From NCBI RefSeq assembly GCF_000787775.1, contig NZ_BBPM01000010.1, positions 62,001 to 126,000 of the forward strand: DNA of 64,000 bases, written 5' to 3'. This stretch comes from Streptacidiphilus carbonis (GTDB taxonomy: Bacteria; Actinomycetota; Actinomycetes; Streptomycetales; Streptomycetaceae). Below, piece by piece: positions 25,930 through 34,109 of this stretch. Numbering within the stretch: the stretch's first letter is position 1; each line of letters begins with the position of its first letter. The notes beneath the pieces were generated by a model. That model was not told the DNA's origin and did not search any database. It saw only the letters and a list, made by a program, of their open reading frames with translations. The translations under genes and the position numbers were made by a program.

Positions 25930-26375
25930 TGAGTTCGTCTCACTTCCGTGTCCTTTCCCTCGGCCGTGCAGCGCAGTTGAGACGAACGAGAGCTGACCGA
26001 TGATGCGCAGCGCGGTCTCCACCACGGAGGGATTTGGAACGTCAGCCCCTCGGGCATACGGGCCCAGGCCGTCAGCACGGCGAACTCGGCATAGGTGCTC
26101 GAACCTTCGCCGAACACATGGTCACCGACCTCGACCCCTTCGACGCGCTCGCCGACCTCGTCCACCACCCCGGCGGCGTCCAGCCCGACCCCGGCGGGCA
26201 ACTCGGTCGGATGCGCCCCCAGAACCTGACCTTCACGGACCCTCCAGTCGACAGGGTTCACGCCCGCCGCCCGCACGGCGATACATACCTGACCGGGGCC
26301 CGCGTGGGGCTCCACGGCGTCTATGAGGTGCAGAACGTCCGGACGATCGAGGCGGCATGGGAGGCCACCTGCCCT
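25930..26375 (-). pseudogene. Broken zinc-type/quinone oxidoreductase (MDR superfamily)
   Basis: N-terminal half of an NADP-dependent quinone oxidoreductase: fragments DRPDVLHLIDAVEPHAGPG, VRAAGVNPVDWRVREG, GLDAAGVVDEVGERVEG and GDHVFGEGSSTYAEFAV follow the family pattern. After MPEGLTFQ the reading frame shifts, continuing in another frame as VVETALRIIGQLSFVS (family: a hinge EEAAALPVVVETA), so a short deletion removed the hinge; the whole cofactor and C-terminal half is absent. The start Met is also lost. Confidence 0.7.
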
Positions 26376-26893
26376 TCTCGCCGTGCGCGATGAACTGTTC
26401 CTCCAGGTAGGAACTGTTCCTCCAGACAGGACAGGGGCCCGTCGGGCCGGTACGAGTCGCTGAACGCTTGGTTCCGACTTCGATCTGCTCGGGTTCGTAG
26501 GCCGTCGGCTGTGGCCTTTCCCAGCGCCGGCCGAGGACAGCTCCAGGCCGAGGTAGAGGCCCCACCTCCGAGCAGCAAGAGCGCGGAGCGGAAATCCCGG
26601 TCTCGATCAACTGGGCGTCTCCACGATCAGGTTGGAGAGGACCGCTGTACGGGTCGAGACCGGGATCAGCACTGCGACTAGTGAACGATCAGACGGCAAT
26701 TCGTCTCATCGAGGCGTCACTTGGGCCGGACAAAGGCCATGGTCGACGAGAAAGGGACAGGCGAAACGCGAACCTACAGGTGTCATCGGCTCCGGCGTTC
26801 AGCTGTCTCGTGGTTCGCCGGGATGACGCACCAGCGCCAGGCTTTCTGGCTTGACCGAAATGACACCAGTTGCCACAGCTGGTTGCCGTTGCC
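26376..26893. other. About 520-base gap; inverted repeat, no gene recognised
   Basis: Neither strand shows a convincing gene. It contains a perfect 13-bp inverted repeat (listed separately) and a short plus-strand piece VNDQTAIRLIEASLGPDKG after TGAACG near 26680 with a protein-like opening that does not continue. Looks like debris between the MDR pseudogene and the merR gene. Confidence 0.4.
26594..26666. repeat. 13-bp perfect inverted repeat with 47-base spacer
   Basis: ATCCCGGTCTCGA at 26594-26606 and its exact complement TCGAGACCGGGAT at 26654-26666. The spacer holds no gene. Could be an element end, a large stem-loop or a paired binding site. Confidence 0.7.
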
Positions 26894-27277
26894 TCAAGCG
26901 GAGCAGCCGGGCCGGCCGCCAAAGCCGGCGGGGGCCGCCCTGCCCGAGAGGTACCGGTCGAGCATCTCGCGGCGCTGAGCGATCTGCTGCTCTTGGCGGG
27001 CGAGTTCGTCGCGGACCTGCCGGACGCGGGCCAGGAGTTGTGTGCACTCGCCTGTGGGCGGTGCCGGTGCGGTGCACGGAAGGATGTCCCGGATGATCTG
27101 GGAGGGCAGTCCCGCGCGGTAGAGGTCCTGGATGAAGGCGACCTGGCGTACGGCTTCCTCACCGTACTCCCGGTATCCGTTGGCGCGGCGGTCGCTGGAG
27201 AGCAGCCCTTGGTCCTCGTAGTACCGGAGCGAACGGGTGCTGGCTCCGGTGGTCCTGCTGAGTTCTCCGATGCGCAC
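26894..27277 (-). CDS. MerR-family transcriptional regulator
   Basis: 127 residues from GTG 27277, with GGAGGGG just upstream. Winged HTH opens MRIGELSRTTGASTRSLRYY and continues with the usual E-x-GLL motif (EDQGLLSSDR), then a dimerisation helix LLARVRQVRDELARQEQQIA. The short C-terminal tail has one Cys (PGCSA), not enough for a metal site, so a small organic ligand or none is likely. It diverges from an SDR gene whose promoter has the long spacer and dyad bound by MerR proteins. Confidence 0.94.
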   Translation of the reverse strand: MRIGELSRTTGASTRSLRYYEDQGLLSSDRRANGYREYGEEAVRQVAFIQDLYRAGLPSQIIRDILPCTAPAPPTGECTQLLARVRQVRDELARQEQQIAQRREMLDRYLSGRAAPAGFGGRPGCSA

Positions 27278-27301
27278 GCCGTCCCCTCCAAGAAAACAGG
27301 C

Positions 27302-27332
27302 TTGACATTGACGTTAATGTCAGAGTTTACCG
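27302..27332 (+). promoter_or_regulatory. MerR-type promoter and operator
   Basis: TTGACA at 27302-27307 is a consensus -35. The 20-bp near-palindrome TGACATTGACGTTAATGTCA (27303-27322; 9 of 10 pairs) fills the spacer, and the -10 falls at about 27326-27332, giving an 18-19 bp spacer. This is the layout MerR activators untwist. The SDR ATG at 27341 is so close that its transcript is probably leaderless. Confidence 0.75.
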
Positions 27333-27340
27333 TTCCGAGC

Positions 27341-28129
27341 ATGCAGAGGAAAGAAGAGACGAGGCGGCGCACCGCGGTCGTGACCGGCGCCGCGACCGGC
27401 ATCGGGGCCGCGATCACCGAGCGGCTGGCCGGGCAGGGCATGCACCTGGTCCTGGTCGCACGGGACGGCACACGCCTGGAGGCGGCGGCCGAGCGGCTGC
27501 GCGCCGAACACGGGGCCCAGGTGTCGACGCTCGCGCTGGACCTGTCGCACCAGGGTGCTCCCTCCCGGCTGGCCGAGTGGCTGGCAGGCACGGGAACCGA
27601 GGTCGACATGCTGGTCAACAATGCCGGCGCCGGCCTGATGGAGCCGGTCGCCGACAGCGATCCCACGCGGGTGCGGGGCCTGGTCGACCTCAATGCCGGC
27701 GCGGTGGCGGAGCTGACCGCGCTCCTGCTGCCCGCCATGGTCACGCGGGGCAGGGGCGCCATCGTCAACATCGCGAGCACCGGTGCGTACGCGCCCGCTC
27801 CGTATGTGGCCGCCTACGCGGCCTCGAAGGCGTTCGTCCTGTCCTTCACCCAGGCGGTGTGGGCCGAGACCAGGGCGACAGGAGTGCGGGTCGTGGCGGT
27901 CAGCCCCGGTCCGACCGACACTGCGATGAACACACGGCGCATGCCGGGCAAGCGCGAGCCCGCTGCCGTCGCGGACACCGTCATGTCCGCCTTGCGCAGC
28001 CGGGGCCCGGCAGTCGTCGACGGCCGTCTCAACGCTGTCCAGACCTTCGTCTTCGGCCGCCTGCTGCCCGCGTCGACGGCTGCCCGCATCGCCGAGCGAT
28101 CCCTGCGCAAGGCGGCGTTCGGGCAATGA
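27341..28129 (+). CDS. Short-chain dehydrogenase/reductase
   Basis: 262 residues. Cofactor motif VVTGAATGIG (TGxxxGIG), NNAG at residue 85-90, catalytic Ser in NIASTGAY, and the YAASK pair (Tyr, Lys) are all present, so an active NAD(P)-dependent oxidoreductase is expected; the C-terminus resembles DltE/YqjQ-like SDRs. ATG 27341 is preferred because the in-frame ATG at 27317 lies inside the operator. Divergently paired with the MerR gene that probably activates it. Substrate unknown. Confidence 0.93.
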   Translation: MQRKEETRRRTAVVTGAATGIGAAITERLAGQGMHLVLVARDGTRLEAAAERLRAEHGAQVSTLALDLSHQGAPSRLAEWLAGTGTEVDMLVNNAGAGLMEPVADSDPTRVRGLVDLNAGAVAELTALLLPAMVTRGRGAIVNIASTGAYAPAPYVAAYAASKAFVLSFTQAVWAETRATGVRVVAVSPGPTDTAMNTRRMPGKREPAAVADTVMSALRSRGPAVVDGRLNAVQTFVFGRLLPASTAARIAERSLRKAAFGQ

Positions 28130-28324
28130 AGTGCCACGCCCGTCCGGAATCCATGACGCCCTGCCAGGAAGCAGCACAGTCACGGCAGCTGTGGTTCCTT
28201 GATCGGCAGGGTGTTACTGGTCAGGTCGTTCACATCTACAGCTGCCGTGTCTGTCGGCCAGGATCGGCCGGCACGCCGCCGGTCACTAGCCGGAATCCTC
28301 AGCGCCCCGCGTGCCGAACAAGTC

Positions 28325-28423
28325 CTCTCTGTGCAAACCACGGGCCCCTGGCGCAGCCTGACCGACGTTGAACTCGCGACCACCGAGCGGGTCGAGCGGT
28401 TCAACCACGCCCGGCTCTTCTAG
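28325..28423 (+). pseudogene. C-terminal remnant of an IS3-family transposase
   Basis: The frame reads QTTGPWRSLTDVELATTERV then ERFNHARLF before a stop, matching the end of the integrase core of IS3-family OrfB (GPWRxLxDVExATxxWVxWxNxRRL). The expected Trp residues are replaced and nothing remains of DDE residues upstream. No inverted repeats were recognised. The rest of 28130-28324 shows no gene. Confidence 0.65.
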
Positions 28424-28457
28424 GCCTACGCATTACGTGGCACACCTACAGGGGGTC

Positions 28458-30017
28458 TCATCCACCCCAGGCTTCGACGTCACCTCTACCGCGACCGTAC
28501 CGGGCGAGCGCTCCATCCAGCGCGTCACGCTGCTGATCCGACATCGGCCCGAGGACGCAGACCGGGATCATCCCCTGGCGCCCGATTGCAAGCTTCCGCA
28601 ACGGCCAGCCTGCCGGCTTGACTGACTTCCCGCGCTGCCCGGCTTGGGCGCACTTCACGTAGAGTCCGGCGCGGGCGGCGACTCTGACCTTGCTGGCGAC
28701 CTCTTGGATGGCGAACATCTGCACCTGGTCCCACACGTATTCACGTCTGTCGGGACCGTGAGTGGTTCTGATTCCGGGTGGTCCGATCTGCAGGGACCAG
28801 GATCGCTTGCCCCGCGGGAACGCAGCCTCAGCGGCTTCGCAGAGGAAGATGACCACGAGCACCGCGAAGCCGAGAGAGGACCACAGCAGGGACGACCATC
28901 CGCTGGAGGTGATGTTCTGGCCGTCCCGCCATAACTGGTGTTGCGCCCCGATGACGACGCCCGTCACCGCCACAGCGAGGGCAACCGTCAGCCCAACGAC
29001 CAGCAAACGAGTCTGCCGAATATTGGTGTAGGCGGACAGGGGTTCCTTTCCCGTCCACGAGATGGCGAACGGGCCGGGCACCTCGGATGTCGGCTCCACC
29101 CGTGTTGCCGATGTCTGCTGGTTGAGTGTCGGCGGTGCGGGGGGTTGGCCTGTCCGTGGCGGGGTCGGCGGCATACCTTGTTCCAACTGCCGCAGGGCGT
29201 CTGCGAGGTCGGCGGCGGAGGGGTAGCGCTGGGCGGGGTCCTTGCACAGCAGGGTGAGGACGAGGTCGTCCCAGGCCGACGGGACCGTGGCGCGGATCGA
29301 GCTGGGAGCGGGCGGGGGCTGGGTGAGGTGGGCGGTGACGTAGCCCATGGTGTCCGGGGCTTGGAAGGGCAGGCGGCCGGTGATCATTTCGAAGAGCAGG
29401 CAGCCGAGGGAGTACAGGTCGCTGCGCGGCTCCGGGGTGCCGCGCGCTTGCTCGGGGGCCATGTAGGGCGGGGTGCCGACGATGAAGCCGGTCTGGGTGA
29501 GGCGGTGCTCGGTGGCGTAGGGGTCAGCGGCGCGGGCGATGCCGAAGTCGAGGACCTTGACCGTACCGGCCGGTGTGATCTGGATGTTGGAGGGCTTGAT
29601 ATCGCGGTGCAGCACCTTTGACCGGTGCGCCTCAGTGAGCGCGTCGCAGATCTCGGCCCCCCAGCGGGCGGCGTCACGCAGCGGTACCGGGCCGCGGCGA
29701 ACCACGGCGTGCAGGGACTCGCCGCGCAGCAACTCCATCACCAGGAAGGGGGCATGGCCCTCCGCCGCGCCGGCCTCGCCCAAGTCGTGGACTGTGACGA
29801 TGTTCGGGTGCTGCAAGGCCGCGGTGATGCGGGCTTCGCGCTGGAACCGGGCGCGGGCCATGTCGCCCCTGCTGCCGCCGCCTGCCAGCAGTCCGATCAC
29901 CTTGACCGCGACCGGGCGCGTCAACACGGTGTCGTGGGCTTCCCAGACCTCCCCCATACCGCCCTCGCCCAACTGCCGTGTCAGCTGGTACCGCCCACCG
30001 AGCACTCGCTCCCCCAC
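28458..30017 (-). CDS. Membrane-bound serine/threonine protein kinase
   Basis: 519 residues. Kinase domain residues about 9-275: glycine loop LGEGGMGEV, VAVKV lysine, catalytic HRDIKPSN, DFG of KVLDFGIA, and GTPPYMAPEQ activation segment, all Hanks-type. A Pro-rich linker (residues 280-320) leads to two membrane helices (about 340-360 and 378-398) with a short loop, and a C-terminal cytoplasmic region whose WSLQIGPPGIRTTHG... pattern resembles a bacterial PH-like domain. No extracellular PASTA repeats, so the signal is probably intracellular or membrane-lipid. Same strand as the NB-ARC gene, 173 bases downstream of it. Confidence 0.93.
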   Translation of the reverse strand: MGERVLGGRYQLTRQLGEGGMGEVWEAHDTVLTRPVAVKVIGLLAGGGSRGDMARARFQREARITAALQHPNIVTVHDLGEAGAAEGHAPFLVMELLRGESLHAVVRRGPVPLRDAARWGAEICDALTEAHRSKVLHRDIKPSNIQITPAGTVKVLDFGIARAADPYATEHRLTQTGFIVGTPPYMAPEQARGTPEPRSDLYSLGCLLFEMITGRLPFQAPDTMGYVTAHLTQPPPAPSSIRATVPSAWDDLVLTLLCKDPAQRYPSAADLADALRQLEQGMPPTPPRTGQPPAPPTLNQQTSATRVEPTSEVPGPFAISWTGKEPLSAYTNIRQTRLLVVGLTVALAVAVTGVVIGAQHQLWRDGQNITSSGWSSLLWSSLGFAVLVVIFLCEAAEAAFPRGKRSWSLQIGPPGIRTTHGPDRREYVWDQVQMFAIQEVASKVRVAARAGLYVKCAQAGQRGKSVKPAGWPLRKLAIGRQGMIPVCVLGPMSDQQRDALDGALARYGRGRGDVEAWGG

Positions 30018-30190
30018 TGCCGAACCACCCCGCCCCGAATTGTCCTGGCACTTCGGTCATCTGCTCCTAGGTAGCCTCCCAAACACCGATGGCCCCGCCA
30101 AGAGGCCGATCCGCAGGGAATCGATCTTTCACAGCGCGGGATACGATCACGGCCAGTAGAGCTTCCACCCTGAGGTCTTGGAGGAGCGGG

Positions 30191-32632
30191 TCAGTCACGA
30201 CCACCCATGATCGCGGCTTCTTCGCTCACGCTCCGTGGCTCTGGAACGGAAAGTGATCCACAACCAGAATTCGCGAAGCGTTGACAACGTTCAGCGGGTT
30301 GCGCTGCATTGTCGTCGGACACAGCGTCAAGACGTTGTCGTGCCACGGCGGCCCCGGGGATGTCCAGTTCCTCGTACAGGGTGATGGCTTCGGTCCAGGC
30401 CGCCCGTGCCTCAGCGGTCCGTCCGCGCGCTGACTGTACGTCCCCGGTGGCGACCAGGCTCTGAGCCTCCTGTAGGGCGTGTCCGTACTGACGCGCCAGT
30501 GCGAGGCGGCGGGTCTCGTAGCTGAAGGCCTCGTCGTATTCGCCGGTGAGGAGCAAGACCTCGGCGATGTTTCCGAGCAGCAGGGCGAGGGCGTAGCTGT
30601 CGGTTTCCGGGGAGTTGAGGATGTCCAGGGCGTGCAGGTAGCTGGCCAGGGCCAGGTCGTAATGCTTCCTCTGGAAGTGGATGGTGCCGATGTTGCTGTG
30701 GGTGGTGCCTGTGTTGCGGCGCTTTCCCTGCTGTTGGTAGATCGTCAGTGCCGCTTGGTAGGAGTTGATCGCGTCGATGTGCCTGTTCTGGTCGCCGAAC
30801 ACCTTCCCCAGGCCGTTGAGGGCGTTGGCCTTGCCGTTCTCGCTGCCGGCTTCCTCGCACAGGGCCACTGCCTTGCGCATGTAGGACTCGGCCACGTTGA
30901 GGTCGGACGGTTCTATGTAGCACCAGCCCAGGTTGCAGAGGATCCGCCCTTCGGCGGATCTGTCGCCAGCCTTCCGGGCTGATTCCGCCCCCCTGTGGTT
31001 CACGCGGATGCTCGCACGCATTCTGCCGCTCTCGTAGTAGTGGTCTTCCAGGTACGCGCTGATTTGCCAGGCGGTGTCGTGGAGCCCGGATTCGGCGGCA
31101 ATACGCATGACGTGGTCCAGGTTGGTCTCCTCAGCATCCAGCCAGGCAAGGGCGGCGTCTCGGGAGTCGAACTGTGCCGGATCGCGTTCGCACGGAGCGG
31201 TGGGAGCCACAGTGTCATTCCCAAGCGATGCAGTCGCGTGGTAGGCGCTGTGCGCGTACCACGCCGTAATCCTGGCGAGGGCCGCCTTGCTCACGGCGGC
31301 ACCTTCGCCAGTGACGAGGTCGAGCGTGTAGGCGCGGAGCAGGTCGTGCAGTTCGAAGCGTCCGCTGCGCCGTTGCTGCAGCAGATGCTCGTCCAGGAGC
31401 AGCTCCAATGTTCGGGTAGCTTCGGTGATGGTGCTGCCGATGAGCGCGGCGGTTGCCTCGGGGGTGAAATCCGGACCGGTGTGGAGGCCTAGTAGCAGGA
31501 ATGCTTGCTGCGCCGTCTCGGGGAGCGCCTGGTAGGAGAGGTCGAGGACGGGGCGTATGGCGCGGCCGCCGGCACGGATCGCCTCCAGCCGGCCCGTGTG
31601 CAGTTGGCTGGCCAGGTCCTCGATGCTCCAGGCTGGCCGGGAGCGCAGCCGCGCCGCGGTCAGTGCCAGGGCAAGCGGGAGACGGTCGCAGTACTCCACG
31701 ATCCGGGCGGCCGCCTCGGGTTCTGCAGCGACGCGCTCATGGCCCGCGATCCGCGCCAGCAGTTCCAGTGACTCGTCCTCGGAGAAGGTGTCGAGCACGT
31801 GCGGGGAGATGCTGTCCAGGCCCGCCAGGCTGCGTCGGCTGGTGATGAGCACCAGGCAGGAGGGGTCGGCGGGGATGAGGTCGCGGACCTGGTCCTCGTC
31901 AGCGACGTTGTCCAGCAGGATCAGCGTGTGGCGGTCGCGTAGCCGGTCGCGGTACATCGCGGCGCGCTCCTCACGGCTGGTGGGAATCTGCTGTGCGGGC
32001 ACGCCCAGCTGCCGTAGGAAGGCCTCGAGGATCGCCGACGGGTCCGCCGGCGGGAGCTCAGGGTCGAAGCCGCGCAGGTTCACGTGCAGTTGCAGGTCGG
32101 TGTAATGGCCGGCGCGCAGGAGCTCGTGAGCGGCATGGACGGCGAGCTGGGTCTTCCCTACCCCGGCCATGCCCTCGATCGCGGAGATCACCACCGTGTT
32201 CCCGGCATCGCCGTCGCGAGGTTTCGTCGCCACCTCGAGCAGACGTGCCAGCTCCTGCTCGCGCCCGGTGAACGTCGCGAGATCCGGGGGCAGCTGACGG
32301 AACACCCCGACCGGTCCGCCCTGCTTGGCCAACCCGTGCACGTTGATGCACGCCGCACGCCAGCGGGCCGTTCCGGGCGCGTCCACGCCAAGCGCCCGGA
32401 CGATCGCCACCACCAAGTCCAGATCCAGACGACGCCGCCCGGGCTTGAACACGTTTACGAGTGTGGACGGTGAGACGGTGCGTGGAGGCCGCATCTGCCG
32501 GCCGACCCGCTTCGCCAGCACCCGATAGGACGGCATCCCCGCCCACGCGCGTAACTCCCCCAGCAGACCGACGAACTCCGCCAGATCCTCGGCCCGGTCC
32601 GGATCCGGTCCGGACCCAATCTGCCCACCCAC
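30191..32632 (-). CDS. STAND regulator: HTH-like + NB-ARC ATPase + TPR
   Basis: 813 residues from GTG 32632. Residues about 10-85 look like an XRE-type HTH (FVGLLGELRAWAGMPSYRVLAKRV then PSTLVNVFKPGRRRLDLDLV). The NB-ARC ATPase follows: P-loop EGMAGVGKTQLA, Walker B TLILLDNVAD, RNBS-like VLITSRRSLAGL and the GLPL-type DRLPLALAL. The last 300 residues are TPR repeats (for example RILCNLGWCYIEPSDLNVAE, ALNGLGKVF.., THSNIGTIHFQ). This is the common actinomycete AfsR-like layout without a SARP output domain. A TATATT element sits about 60 bases before the GTG; the longer open frame is rejected. Inducer unknown. Confidence 0.9.
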   Translation of the reverse strand: MGGQIGSGPDPDRAEDLAEFVGLLGELRAWAGMPSYRVLAKRVGRQMRPPRTVSPSTLVNVFKPGRRRLDLDLVVAIVRALGVDAPGTARWRAACINVHGLAKQGGPVGVFRQLPPDLATFTGREQELARLLEVATKPRDGDAGNTVVISAIEGMAGVGKTQLAVHAAHELLRAGHYTDLQLHVNLRGFDPELPPADPSAILEAFLRQLGVPAQQIPTSREERAAMYRDRLRDRHTLILLDNVADEDQVRDLIPADPSCLVLITSRRSLAGLDSISPHVLDTFSEDESLELLARIAGHERVAAEPEAAARIVEYCDRLPLALALTAARLRSRPAWSIEDLASQLHTGRLEAIRAGGRAIRPVLDLSYQALPETAQQAFLLLGLHTGPDFTPEATAALIGSTITEATRTLELLLDEHLLQQRRSGRFELHDLLRAYTLDLVTGEGAAVSKAALARITAWYAHSAYHATASLGNDTVAPTAPCERDPAQFDSRDAALAWLDAEETNLDHVMRIAAESGLHDTAWQISAYLEDHYYESGRMRASIRVNHRGAESARKAGDRSAEGRILCNLGWCYIEPSDLNVAESYMRKAVALCEEAGSENGKANALNGLGKVFGDQNRHIDAINSYQAALTIYQQQGKRRNTGTTHSNIGTIHFQRKHYDLALASYLHALDILNSPETDSYALALLLGNIAEVLLLTGEYDEAFSYETRRLALARQYGHALQEAQSLVATGDVQSARGRTAEARAAWTEAITLYEELDIPGAAVARQRLDAVSDDNAAQPAERCQRFANSGCGSLSVPEPRSVSEEAAIMGGRD

Positions 32633-32899
32633 AAAGCCCCCGCGACGTTGTTCCCCCGCCGAGCCGAGTCTATGAGCCGGGTGTGCGGATTCGTGCAGAA
32701 TATACGACCCCGCCCCGCCGGCCGAGCAGCACGTGGGGACCCCTGCAGAGCCGGCTGCGGCCGGGGCGCCGTGCCGTTCGGGCTGCGGGTGATGTTCCAC
32801 GGCCAAGCCTCGACCGGCCGCTTCAGTCAGGATCGACCAGCTTGGAACCGGCTGACATCGCGTCAGAGTCCTCTCCTGCGCGGTCCGCGCAGCCGGGGC

Positions 32900-33408
32900 C
32901 GCACGCCAACCGGACGTCTTCCGCCTGTTCGAGCAGCAATGATCCGTCCTCGGCGTGGTGCGCGCGTTCGCCGACCGCAGGTTACACCGGCGTGTGGGCC
33001 GGCAGGCCGGGCTGGGGCCGGCTCACCCACGGCCGGGCCGCCGACGTGCTGCGCAACCCGGCCTGTGCGGGCCTACGCGTTCAGCCGCACCGCGACCGCC
33101 CGCAAGGTCCGCCCCGACGGCGCCGTCGTCACCTGCGTGAACCGGCTGCCACGCGACCAGTGGAAGGCCCTCATCCCCCACCAACACGAGGGATACGTCT
33201 CCTGGCAGCGGCACCTGGACATCCAGCCGAAACTGGCCGGGAACCGCACCCAGGCCGGTGCCCAGCCACCGCACGAGGCGTCCCGATCTGTCAGGGCATC
33301 ATCTTCTGCGGCTCGTGCGGCTTCCCGATGGGCACCCGCTACCGCCGGGCCGACAACACCGCCGACTACCTGTGCATGCGCCCCCGCAGCGACGCGGGGC
33401 GCCCTTGA
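32900..33408 (+). pseudogene. Decayed large serine recombinase (C-terminal part)
   Basis: Successive pieces in alternating frames follow the Recombinase and zinc-ribbon domains: QPDVFRLFEQQ(stop)SVLGVVRAFADR, GWGRLTHGRAADVLRNPACAG, KVRPDGAVVTCVNRLPRDQW then KALIPHQHEGYVSWQ, and finally CQGIIFCGSCGFPMGTRY. At least two frameshifts and one stop; the catalytic N-terminal resolvase domain is missing. It marks a past integrating element. 32633-32899 has no gene apart from the promoter of the STAND gene. Confidence 0.8.
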
Positions 33409-33428
33409 ACCGGGCCCCCGTATTGGGG

Positions 33429-34109
33429 CTATCGGCGGCTGTTCCGTTGCTTTGCGCTGCCCGGCATGAGGTGGGATTCCCAGGCCCAGGCGGTGATCTC
33501 GCTGCGGTTGCGGGCTCCGAGCTTGTCCTGGATCGCGGCGAGGTGACCCTTCACGGTGCTGACGGAGATGAAGAGGGCGGCGGCGATCTCCTGGTTGGTC
33601 CTGCCCCGGGCGACGGCGCGGACGACGTCGGTCTCCCGGTCGGTGAGCGGGGTGTTGGGTCGGAGGGCGGAAGGGGTTGTGACGGGGGCGAGGTCGCGGA
33701 GCAGGCGCCGGGTGATCGACGGGGAGATCAGGGCGTCCCCGACGCCGGCAGCGCGCACGGCGGCGGCGAACAAGGCGGGGTCGCCGTCCTTGAGGACGAA
33801 TCCGAGGGCTCCGGCCTGGAGGGCGCCGTGGACGTACTCGTCGAGTCCGAAGGTGGTGACGATGACGACCCGGAGTGGGTCGACAACGCCCGGGCCGGCG
33901 AGCGCGCGGGTGACGTCGATGCCGTCGAGGCGGGGCATGCGGATGTCGATGAGGCAGACGTCGGGCCGCAGTTGGCGGGCAAGGTCGACGGCCTCGGCAC
34001 CGTCGCGTGCTTCCGCGACGACGGTGATGTCGGGCTCGTCCTCCAGGATGAGGCGCAGGCTGGTGCGGATCATGGCCTGGTCGTCGGCGACCAGCACGCT
34101 GATGCTCAT
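33429..34109 (-). CDS. NarL/FixJ-type response regulator (second system)
   Basis: 226 residues; phospho-acceptor Asp55 (DVCLIDIRMP), Thr and Lys switch residues in place, LuxR HTH from LTDRETDVVRAVARGRTNQE to the SVSTVKGHL recognition helix. ATG 34109 overlaps the kinase stop by four bases. The neighbouring plus-strand ABC-2 exporter operon, facing away from the kinase, is its likely target through the 14-bp inverted repeat between them. Confidence 0.95.
   Translation of the reverse strand: MSISVLVADDQAMIRTSLRLILEDEPDITVVAEARDGAEAVDLARQLRPDVCLIDIRMPRLDGIDVTRALAGPGVVDPLRVVIVTTFGLDEYVHGALQAGALGFVLKDGDPALFAAAVRAAGVGDALISPSITRRLLRDLAPVTTPSALRPNTPLTDRETDVVRAVARGRTNQEIAAALFISVSTVKGHLAAIQDKLGARNRSEITAWAWESHLMPGSAKQRNSRR

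Noticed and set aside
26671-26684. CGACTAGTGAACG as a third copy of the AACTAGTT operator
   Set aside because: Only ACTAGT is shared; the flanking bases do not match and no sugar gene is near.
30278-30292. GTTGACAACGTT, resembling the operator before the GH92 gene
   Set aside because: It lies inside the coding sequence of the STAND protein and lacks the second half of the palindrome; taken as chance.
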